This document shows positions 1 through 6,421 of a stretch of 7,008 bases of DNA, piece by piece. Numbering within the stretch: position 1 is the first letter of the stretch; every line of letters starts with the position of its first letter. The notes below the pieces were generated by a model. The model did not search any database. It saw nothing but the letters and a program-made list of their open reading frames with translations, and was not told the DNA's origin. The translations under genes were made by a program, and so were the position numbers. Source of the stretch: Burkholderiaceae bacterium (GTDB lineage: Bacteria > Pseudomonadota > Gammaproteobacteria > Burkholderiales > Burkholderiaceae); contig JAKONL010000281.1 in the NCBI GenBank assembly GCA_022701965.1, forward strand, positions 1 to 7,008. The letters are read 5' to 3'.

Positions 1-837
1 CCGCTGTATCCGCCGCCGCTGCCGGGACGCTTCAACATCGGCGTGCTGCACACCAGCCTGACCGGCCGCGCCGGCCATGATCCGTACGCGCCGACCTCGG
101 TCGACGTGCTCTGCGACAAGGGCTACGACTATTTCGCGCTCGGCCACATCCACATGCGCGAGGTGGTGCGCGAGGCAGGGCCGCGCATCGTCTTCCCGGG
201 CAACCTGCAGGGCCGGCACGTCGGCGAGACCGGTCCGAAGGGCTGCGAGCTGGTGACCGTGGAGGGTGGCCGGATCGTCGAGGCGGTCTTCGTCGGGCTG
301 GAAGTGGTGCGCTGGCACCAGATGGCCGTCGATGCGACCGGCCTCGCGACCGTGGACGCGCTCTGCCGCCAGGTGGTTCGGCAGGCGCACGAACTCTTCC
401 GCGCGGCGAGCGACAAGCTGCACGCCGTGCGCGTGCGGGTGATCGGCGAGACGGAGCTGCACCGGGTCGAGGCCGACCAGCCCGGCACCATCGCCGCCGC
501 GATCCAGGCCGCGACGCAGGACCTCGAGGGCATCGACGTCTGGATCGAGCAGGTCGAGCTCGCGATGCGTTCGCCGATGGACCGCGCCGCGGTCGCCCAG
601 CGCACCGACGCACTCGGCGAGGTGGTGCGGCTGGTCGACGGCCTGGCCGCCGACGACGCGGCGCTGCGCGCCTGGTTCCTGCAGCAGGTCGCCGGCATGG
701 CGGACCTGCCCGGCGCCATGCTCGACGCCGCGCCGACGTCCATCGACGCGGCCGCGCTGCGCGCCTGCCTGGCCGATGCGGAAGCCACCGTGCTCGCGCA
801 GCTCTCCGGCCTGCCGGGCGAAGGAGCGCGCGCATGA
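1..837 (+). CDS. YhaO-like metallophosphoesterase DNA repair exonuclease (5'-truncated by window edge)
   Basis: This is the C-terminal 278 residues of a Mre11/SbcD-type metallophosphoesterase; the reading frame is open from base 1 and the start lies outside the window. The visible part keeps a late metal-binding His (LHTSL, His17 of the fragment) and the GHIH motif (residues 48-51). These are followed by FPGNLQGRH (65-73) and GETGPKGCE (75-83), which are typical of the COG0420/YhaO group. The earlier Asp, His and GNHD metal ligands must lie upstream. The rest (about 95-278) is the capping and C-terminal region, which in this class contacts the ATPase partner. The family cleaves DNA ends with Mn2+ in the cytoplasm. 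The gene ends in an ATGA overlap with the YhaN-like ATPase, the standard arrangement for this pair. The GTG at 43 is not the start, because homology continues upstream of it. Family call is firm; the substrate is not visible from sequence. Confidence 0.9.
   Translation, partial: PLYPPPLPGRFNIGVLHTSLTGRAGHDPYAPTSVDVLCDKGYDYFALGHIHMREVVREAGPRIVFPGNLQGRHVGETGPKGCELVTVEGGRIVEAVFVGLEVVRWHQMAVDATGLATVDALCRQVVRQAHELFRAASDKLHAVRVRVIGETELHRVEADQPGTIAAAIQAATQDLEGIDVWIEQVELAMRSPMDRAAVAQRTDALGEVVRLVDGLAADDAALRAWFLQQVAGMADLPGAMLDAAPTSIDAAALRACLADAEATVLAQLSGLPGEGARA
821..826 (+). promoter_or_regulatory. Shine-Dalgarno site for the YhaN-like ATPase
   Basis: AAGGAG lies 7 bases before the ATG at 834, inside the last codons of the upstream exonuclease gene. 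It is close to the ideal anti-16S sequence and spacing. It fixes the ATPase start at 834 and, with the ATGA overlap, indicates translational coupling of the two subunits. Confidence 0.85.
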
Positions 838-3800
838 GGCTGCGGCGCCTGCATCTGCCGGCCTACGGGCCGTTCACCGACCGGGTCCTGGACTTCGGCG
901 ACCGCGCCCGGTCGCTCGTGCTGGTCCATGGCCCGAACGAGGCCGGCAAGTCGTCGACGCTGCGCGCGATGGCCGACCTGCGCTTCGGCATTCCGGCGCA
1001 GAGCCGGGACAATTTCGTCCATGCCCATGCCGACCTGCGCATCGGCGGCGAGTTCGTCGACCGCGAGGGCCGGCCGCACGGCTTCGTGCGGCGCAAGGGC
1101 CGCGGCGGCACGCTGCTGGCCGCCGACTTCGGCGACGGCTCCTCGGTCGCTTCGGTCGGCGACGCGGTGCCGCCGGAGGTCGAGGCGCTGCTGACCGGCG
1201 GGCTCGTGCGCGAGGCCTACGAATCCATGTTCGCGCTCGACCACATGCGCCTGCGCGAAGGCGGCAAGGCGCTGCTCAAGGGCGAGGGCGACATCGGCGC
1301 CGCCCTGTTCGAGGCCAGTGCCGGCGTGCGCAGCATTCCGCAGATGCTGCAGCGGCTCGAGGACGCCTCGCGCCGCTACTTCATGCCCGGCGCGCGCGGC
1401 AAGAACGCGCGCATCAACCAGGCGCTCGCGACGTACAACGAACGCAACGCCGAATTCAAGAGCAGTCTGGTGCGCCCCGTGCAGTGGGCCGAGCTCTTCC
1501 GTCAGCACCGGTCGGCCGCCGACGCGTTGGCCGCACTCGAACAGTCGCTTCGCGCGTCGCAGGTCTCGCTGCTGCAGGTCAAGGAACTGCGCGCGGTGGC
1601 ACCGCTGATCGCGGCGCTCGACGGTGCGCTGGCGGCGCTCGTGGTGCTCGACGGCGTGCGCATGCTCCCGCCCGATGCGCCGGCCGTGCGCGCGGCGGCC
1701 GAGTCGGGCCTGTTCGATGCGCGGCAGAACGCGCGCGAGGCGGCGGCCGAGGTCGAACGGCAGCAGGTGCTGATCGACGCGCTTCGGCCCGACGCCGCGG
1801 TGCTGGCCGCGGCCGCTGCCGTCCGGCGCCTGGACAGCGCCGCGGAGACCATCGAGCCCCGTCGCCGCGATATCGCCGTCGCCCGGGGCGAGGTCGAGCG
1901 CGAGACGCAGGCGCTGGAGCGGATCGCCCTGCGCATCGATCCGGCGGCGCCGGCGGCCGAGGTGGTCGCGCGCGCTCCGACGCGCACGGCGCGGGCCGGC
2001 ATCGAGACGGCCCTGCGCCAGCTCGATCTCGCGCGCCAGGCGCTCGAACAGCAGGCGGCGTCGGGCGTGCGCGAGTCCGACACACGCTCGGCCGCGGCCG
2101 AGGCACCGCCGCCCGTCGAGGCGCGTACCGAGCTGCACCCCGCGCAGGCCGAGGTCGCCCGCCACGACACCGTCGTGCAGCGGCTCGCCGCATTGCCGGT
2201 CGCGGTCCGCACCGCCGAGCGGCAGGTCGCCCAGGCGCTGGCCGCCGCCGGACTGCCCGACGTGGCGGCACTGTCCGGCGTCCGGCTGCTGCTGCCGGCG
2301 CAGATCGATCACGCGCTGGAGCAGGAGGGCGCGAGCGCCGTGCGCCGCGGCGGGCTGGTCTCGCGCATCGACGCCATCGCCGCCGCGCTGGTCGACGCTG
2401 CCGGGCGGCGGGACGAACTGCTCGCCGGCGGTGCGCCGGCCACCCGCGACGACGTGGCGGACGCGCGCCGGCGCCGGGAGGCGAGCTGGGCGCTGCTTCG
2501 CGACACGTACATCGACCGCGTCGCGCCCGTTCCCGCGAACGACCTGTTCACCGAGGGCGGCGCACTGCCGGCCGCCTATGTCGAGGCGGTGCGCGAAGCC
2601 GACCGGCTGGTCGACGCCCTGGCCGGCGACACCGCGCGCTCGTCCGCGCTGCAGGCGCTGCGCCGCGAGATCGCCAACCTGGAGCGCGACCGCGACGCGC
2701 TCGCGCGCCAGCTCGCCGACATCGGCGCGGCCGACGAGCGCCGCATCGACGAGTGGCGGCACCTGCTGGCGCACGGCGGATTGCCGCCGCTCGCACCCGC
2801 TGCGATGCGCCAGTGGCAGCCGCTCTTCGCGAAGGCGGTGGAGTCGGCCGATGCCCTGCGGCTGCTGCGCGATCAGCTCGACGAGGCGACGAGCCTGGAG
2901 CGCGACCTGTCCGCTCGCCTGCGCGCGGCGCTCGCGGCCGTCGGCGGCGGTGCGGCATCCGGCGGCGAGGGCGCCTCGCTGCCGACGCTGGCCGCGCTGG
3001 CGACGGCGCTGGAGGACGAGTTCCGCCGACGGGAGCGGGCCGCCGACGCGGCCCGTGGCGAGCGGGAACATCGCGAGCGCGCCGCGCGTGAGCACCGGGC
3101 GCGGCTGGACGAGCGCACGGCCGCGCTCGCGGCCGCGCAGGCACGGCTGGCGGTGCATCTGGGCGTGCTGGGGCTCGACGGCGAGGTCGATGCGGCGGTT
3201 GTCCGCGCACGGCTCGCGGAATTCGACGAGCTGCTCGCCACGCACGTCCGGCTGCTCGCCGCGCAGTCTCACGAAACGCAATCCAGCCAGGTGCTGGCGC
3301 TCCTGGCCGACGGCGCGGCCGCGGTGCTGGCGCAGCTCGGCGAGGACGTGACGGCCGACGTGCGCGCGGGCATCGACGCGCTGGCCGCTCGTCTCGTTGC
3401 GGCCGAGGCCGTCGAGCACCGGCGCGAGCTGGCACTGCAGGCGCATGCGAGCGCGGCCGACGCCCTGCAGGCGCACCGCCGGACCGCGACGCGCCACCAG
3501 GCGACGCTCGAAGCCCTTTGCAGCGCGGCCGGCGTCGCTCAGGCGGCGCTGCTGCCCGAGGCCGAGGAGCAGTCGCGGCGCAAGCGCGAGGCGATGCAGG
3601 AGATCGACCGGTCGCGCGGCCACCTGGCCCAGGTCACCTCGCGCGACCTCGACGGCCTGCGCTCGGCGCTCGCGGGCTGGGACGTGGCGCGCATGGAGGC
3701 CGAGGAGCACGCGCTGGCCGAGGCGCAGTCGCGGACCGAGGAGGCGCTGCAGTCGGCGCGCGCCGCCGAGGAGTCGACCCGCCGCGCGCTGGAGGCCGTC

Positions 3801-4370
3801 GACGGCTCGGACGTCGCGGCGACGGCGCGCGAAGGCATGGAGCAGGCCGCCGCCCGCGTGCGCGCCGACATGGCGCCGTGGATGCGCTCGCGGCTCGCGC
3901 ACGCGCTGCTGGCCGAGGCGCTCAAGCGGTTCCGCGACCGGGCCCAGGGGCCGATGCTGCAGGCCGCGACGACCTACTTCGGCGCGATGACGCACGGCGA
4001 GTTCGACCGGCTGCTCGGCGACGACAGCGGCAAGGAGCCGGCGCTGGTCGCGCAGCGGCGCAACGGCGCGCGCATCAGGGTCGAGGAAATGAGCGAAGGC
4101 ACGCTCGACCAGCTCTATCTCGCGCTGCGGCTCGCTGCGCTCGACGTCCGTCGCGGTGCCGGCGTCGACCTGCCGGTGGTCTTCGACGACGTGCTGATGA
4201 CGTCCGACGAGGGCCGCTCCGGCGCGATGCTCCAGGCGCTGGCCGCCTTCGCGGGCGGCACGCCCGGCACGCCGGGCAGTCAGGTGATCGTGTTCACGCA
4301 CCACCGGCACCTGGTGGAGATCGCGCAGCGCGAGCTGCCGGGCGAGGTGCTGCGGGTGGTCTCGATCTGA
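834..4370 (+). CDS. YhaN-like AAA/ABC-type ATPase, Rad50/SbcC-related partner of the exonuclease
   Basis: A complete 1178-residue protein of the COG4717 (YhaN) group. The N-terminal ATPase half has Walker A GPNEAGKSS (residues 33-41), then the family-typical FGIPAQSRDNF (51-61) and a stretch ending GEGDIGAALFEASAG. The middle (roughly 200-1000) is Ala/Arg/Glu-rich and looks coiled coil, with the conserved Trp-centred WALLRD region near residue 552. The C-terminal half has the ABC signature SEGTLDQ (1087-1093), Walker B LPVVFDDV (1113-1120), a D-loop (MTSDEGR) and the switch histidine in VIVFTHH (1151-1157). ATP binding should dimerise the heads and gate the associated nuclease on DNA ends. 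I see only one cysteine (LEALCSAAG), so there is no CxxC zinc hook. The start is set by AAGGAG at 821 and the overlap with the exonuclease gene. Family call is firm; the biological role (repair versus another DNA-processing task) is inferred. Confidence 0.92.
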   Translation: MRLRRLHLPAYGPFTDRVLDFGDRARSLVLVHGPNEAGKSSTLRAMADLRFGIPAQSRDNFVHAHADLRIGGEFVDREGRPHGFVRRKGRGGTLLAADFGDGSSVASVGDAVPPEVEALLTGGLVREAYESMFALDHMRLREGGKALLKGEGDIGAALFEASAGVRSIPQMLQRLEDASRRYFMPGARGKNARINQALATYNERNAEFKSSLVRPVQWAELFRQHRSAADALAALEQSLRASQVSLLQVKELRAVAPLIAALDGALAALVVLDGVRMLPPDAPAVRAAAESGLFDARQNAREAAAEVERQQVLIDALRPDAAVLAAAAAVRRLDSAAETIEPRRRDIAVARGEVERETQALERIALRIDPAAPAAEVVARAPTRTARAGIETALRQLDLARQALEQQAASGVRESDTRSAAAEAPPPVEARTELHPAQAEVARHDTVVQRLAALPVAVRTAERQVAQALAAAGLPDVAALSGVRLLLPAQIDHALEQEGASAVRRGGLVSRIDAIAAALVDAAGRRDELLAGGAPATRDDVADARRRREASWALLRDTYIDRVAPVPANDLFTEGGALPAAYVEAVREADRLVDALAGDTARSSALQALRREIANLERDRDALARQLADIGAADERRIDEWRHLLAHGGLPPLAPAAMRQWQPLFAKAVESADALRLLRDQLDEATSLERDLSARLRAALAAVGGGAASGGEGASLPTLAALATALEDEFRRRERAADAARGEREHRERAAREHRARLDERTAALAAAQARLAVHLGVLGLDGEVDAAVVRARLAEFDELLATHVRLLAAQSHETQSSQVLALLADGAAAVLAQLGEDVTADVRAGIDALAARLVAAEAVEHRRELALQAHASAADALQAHRRTATRHQATLEALCSAAGVAQAALLPEAEEQSRRKREAMQEIDRSRGHLAQVTSRDLDGLRSALAGWDVARMEAEEHALAEAQSRTEEALQSARAAEESTRRALEAVDGSDVAATAREGMEQAAARVRADMAPWMRSRLAHALLAEALKRFRDRAQGPMLQAATTYFGAMTHGEFDRLLGDDSGKEPALVAQRRNGARIRVEEMSEGTLDQLYLALRLAALDVRRGAGVDLPVVFDDVLMTSDEGRSGAMLQALAAFAGGTPGTPGSQVIVFTHHRHLVEIAQRELPGEVLRVVSI

Positions 4371-4377
4371 GGCGCGA

Positions 4378-5415
4378 TCAGCCGCGCTCCGGCGCCAGCG
4401 ACAGCAGGACCGTCACCGTGCTGCCGCGCCCCGGGCCTGCGCTGGCCGCGGACACCGTGCCGCCGTGCATCTCGACGATCTTCCTCACGATCGCCAGGCC
4501 CAGCCCCAGGCCGCCCTCGGCGTTGGAAGCGGCGCCGGGCGCCTGCACGAAAGGCTCGAACAGCTCGTCGATGGTGCCGGGATGCATGCCGATGCCGTTG
4601 TCGCTGACCCGGACCGCCACCTGATGCGAGCCATGGGCGCGCATGCCCAGGGTCACTTCGCCGCCGGGATCGGTGTACTTGGCGGCGTTGTTCAGCAGGT
4701 TGGCGAACACCTGGACCAGCCGCGTCGCGTCGCCGAGCACGACCATCGGCGCCGGGCCCAGGTCGGTCTGCAGCCGATGGCCCTTCTTCGCGATCAGCGG
4801 GCCGCTCTGCTCGAGGGCCTGCGCGAGCACCTGCTGCAGGTCCACCGGCGCCGGTTCGGTGAGGAAGTTGCCGCGCATGACGCCCGAGAGATCGACCAGG
4901 TCGTCGGCCATGCGCTTCATCTGCGCGACCTGCCGCCCGATCTGGTCGCCTGCGCGTGCGACGAGCTTCGCGTCGTCGGGTGCGCGCCGGAGCAGTTCCT
5001 GCGCCGCATGGATCGCCGAGAGCGGATTGCGGATCTCGTGGCCGAGCGTGGCCATGGCGTTGTCCTTGGCACGGTTGCTCGTGCGCAGCTGCCGCACGAG
5101 GCCGGCGAGTTCGCGGCGCGACGCCCGCAGGCGTCCGCCGATCGCGCCGATGCTCGCGCCGATGGCGCAGAACAGCACGGTGCGGGCGATGTTCTCGGTC
5201 TGGAACACGCCCTCGAATCCGTGGCCCTGGCCGATGAAGAGGTAGGTGCCGACGGCCGCACTCGCCGCGGTGGCGAGCACCGCCGGGCCGAAGCCGCCGT
5301 GGAACGCGGCGATCACCACGGCCAGGCAAAGGATCAGGAACGGTCCCTGCTGACCGAGCAGCGGATTGAGCAGATAGCGCAGGCCGAGTGCGAGCGCCAC
5401 GGCCAGGATGGCCAC
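4378..5415 (-). CDS. Membrane sensor histidine kinase with DUF4118 (KdpD-like) input region; start uncertain
   Basis: The N-terminal part holds four hydrophobic segments (about residues 1-16, 25-40, 42-63 and 77-95, counted from the GTG at 5415) resembling the DUF4118 four-helix bundle of KdpD-type kinases. A short linker leads to the HisKA domain with phospho-acceptor His126 in ATLGHEIRNPLSAI. The HATPase_c domain follows: N box NLLNNAAKYT (239-248), G1 DNGIGM (272-277), F box LFEPF (285-289), G2 GGLGLGLAI (301-309). All catalytic boxes are intact, so it should autophosphorylate at the inner membrane. No response regulator is in the window. GTG 5415 is the first usable start, but it cuts into the first helix and has no ribosome binding site. 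The frame stays open back to 5508, after a TAG at 5511-5509. The preceding codons read REYL directly before the helix, so the true protein probably begins upstream. The ligand is unknown. Confidence 0.88.
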   Translation of the reverse strand: MAILAVALALGLRYLLNPLLGQQGPFLILCLAVVIAAFHGGFGPAVLATAASAAVGTYLFIGQGHGFEGVFQTENIARTVLFCAIGASIGAIGGRLRASRRELAGLVRQLRTSNRAKDNAMATLGHEIRNPLSAIHAAQELLRRAPDDAKLVARAGDQIGRQVAQMKRMADDLVDLSGVMRGNFLTEPAPVDLQQVLAQALEQSGPLIAKKGHRLQTDLGPAPMVVLGDATRLVQVFANLLNNAAKYTDPGGEVTLGMRAHGSHQVAVRVSDNGIGMHPGTIDELFEPFVQAPGAASNAEGGLGLGLAIVRKIVEMHGGTVSAASAGPGRGSTVTVLLSLAPERG

Positions 5416-5533
5416 CAGATACTCGCGAGGGCCCGCGCGCGCGCTGTCGGCGGCGGGCGGGTCCGTGGCGGCGGACGAGGGGTGTCGTGCGGAATCGATG
5501 GACGCAGTCTAGCGAGCGCCATCGACGACCGGT
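5416..5533 (-). other. Gap between bestrophin and kinase genes, probably holding the kinase's true N-terminus
   Basis: These 118 bases separate the bestrophin stop from the first usable kinase start (GTG 5415). In the kinase frame the stretch 5508-5416 is open for 31 codons and encodes a Ser/Ala/Pro/Asp-rich tail ending in REYL, but contains no ATG, GTG or TTG; only CTG (5418) and ATC (5499) could serve. In another frame an ATG lies at 5522-5520, 11 bases after the bestrophin stop; it would join the kinase frame only through a one-base shift near 5511. I see no promoter, terminator or clear ribosome binding site here. Confidence 0.5.
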
Positions 5534-6421
5534 TCAGTTCAGCACGCCCTTCTTCGACTCGATCGGCGGCGGCACCGAGAGGTGGCCGATCATCTGATGC
5601 AGGTCCACCTCGAGCGCGCGGGTGATCGCCTGCATGGGCACGTCGTGCAGCTTGCCTTCGAACGGATCCTCGAGATCGGTTCCGATCTGGTCGAGCGCGA
5701 GGAACATGAAGCCCACCAGCACCGAGCCCAGCGGCGTGAGGTAGCCGAGGTCGTGCACCAGTCCGAGCGGCAGCAGCAGGCAGAAGACGCGCACGAAGAT
5801 GCGCGGGAACTGGCTGTACTGCCGGGGCAGCGGCGTGTTCTTGATGCGCTCCAGCCCGCCCTGCGCGCTCGCCAGTGCGGACAGGCTCGTGTTGAGCGCG
5901 GTCATGCTGATGGGATCGATGAGCCCGGCCGCGCGTGCGTCGCCGAGGCGGTCGGCGATGTCGGTCTGCAACGCCAGCGGCACGTTGGCCGCATCGCGCA
6001 CCCGGTCCAGCGTCTCGGGCGCCAGGAAACGCTGGATGTCGTTCCACGGCGCGACGCGCAGCAGGTGAAGTCGCAGCGCCTGCGTGTAGGCGACCTGGTG
6101 GCGCGTCAGGCGCACCTGCAGCGGCGTGTCGCGCGTCAGCGCGATGAGTCCGCGCACGAAACTGCGCGAGTCGTTGACGACCTGGCCCCACAGCAGCCGG
6201 CCTTCCCACCAGCGCGCGTAGGCCGCGTTGTTGCGCAGCGTGACCACCAGTGCGACGGCGGTGCCGACCAGCGGCAGCGGCAGGTTGTCCTGCCCGATGC
6301 GCGACCAGCCCTGCACCATGTACAGGTAGGTGACCACGATGTCGTAGATCAGCAGTGCGAGCAGCTGGGGCCCGACGGCCACCAGCAGGCGCCGCACGTT
6401 GATGCTGCGCTGGACGATCAT
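5534..6421 (-). CDS. Bestrophin-family (UPF0187) ion channel
   Basis: A complete 295-residue membrane protein of the bacterial bestrophin family, which forms pentameric channels. Hydrophobic segments lie at about 13-36, 47-63, 207-227 and 229-246, with a long soluble helical region between the second and third, as in the known fold. Diagnostic stretches are LRNNAAYARWWEGRLLWG (62-79), VVNDSRS (81-87) and, near the C-terminus, the conserved acidic DQIGTDLEDPFEGKLHD (244-260). The length matches the family. The start is the ATG at 6421, which overlaps the carbonic anhydrase stop (ATGA, 6421-6418). No good Shine-Dalgarno is visible, so it is probably translated by coupling to the anhydrase gene. 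Relatives conduct anions or, in Klebsiella KpBest, cations; algal thylakoid bestrophins are proposed bicarbonate channels. The neighbour here favours bicarbonate or anion transport, which is inference. Confidence 0.92.
   Translation of the reverse strand: MIVQRSINVRRLLVAVGPQLLALLIYDIVVTYLYMVQGWSRIGQDNLPLPLVGTAVALVVTLRNNAAYARWWEGRLLWGQVVNDSRSFVRGLIALTRDTPLQVRLTRHQVAYTQALRLHLLRVAPWNDIQRFLAPETLDRVRDAANVPLALQTDIADRLGDARAAGLIDPISMTALNTSLSALASAQGGLERIKNTPLPRQYSQFPRIFVRVFCLLLPLGLVHDLGYLTPLGSVLVGFMFLALDQIGTDLEDPFEGKLHDVPMQAITRALEVDLHQMIGHLSVPPPIESKKGVLN
6418..6421 (-). promoter_or_regulatory. ATGA stop-start overlap coupling carbonic anhydrase and bestrophin
   Basis: On the - strand the bestrophin ATG (6421-6419) shares two bases with the anhydrase TGA (6420-6418). 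The nearest purine-rich stretch (GAGGACGACG on the - strand) is more than 15 bases upstream, too far for a normal ribosome binding site. Reinitiation by ribosomes finishing the anhydrase is the simplest reading and would tie the amounts of the two proteins together. Confidence 0.7.

Noticed and set aside
776..3091. A 771-codon + strand open frame overlapping the ATPase in another frame.
   Set aside because: Arg/Ala/Gly-rich shadow typical of high GC; no motifs, and the ATPase frame has an ideal ribosome binding site and full domain structure.
129..4310. A 1393-codon open frame on the - strand opposite the exonuclease and ATPase genes.
   Set aside because: Over the ATPase gene its codons align exactly with the sense codons, so a stop needs a sense TTA, CTA or TCA codon, the rarest in such a GC-rich gene. 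Its translation is Arg/Gly/Gln-rich without any recognisable domain, while the sense strand has clear catalytic motifs.
1..4370. The nuclease-ATPase pair as a novel anti-phage defence system.
   Set aside because: It matches the widespread YhaO/YhaN repair-type pair. No toxin, integrase, restriction gene or other mark of a defence island is in the window, and base composition does not change.
4371..4388. GC-rich potential hairpin (GGCGCG / CGCGCT with a 6-base loop) at the convergent junction, considered as a terminator.
   Set aside because: Six pairs including one G-U, no U tract on either side, and such stems are expected by chance in sequence this GC-rich.
5334..6209. A - strand open frame spanning the bestrophin end and the kinase start.
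   Set aside because: Pro/Arg/Ala-rich shadow over most of its length. Only the ATG at 5522 within it is of interest, as a possible kinase start.
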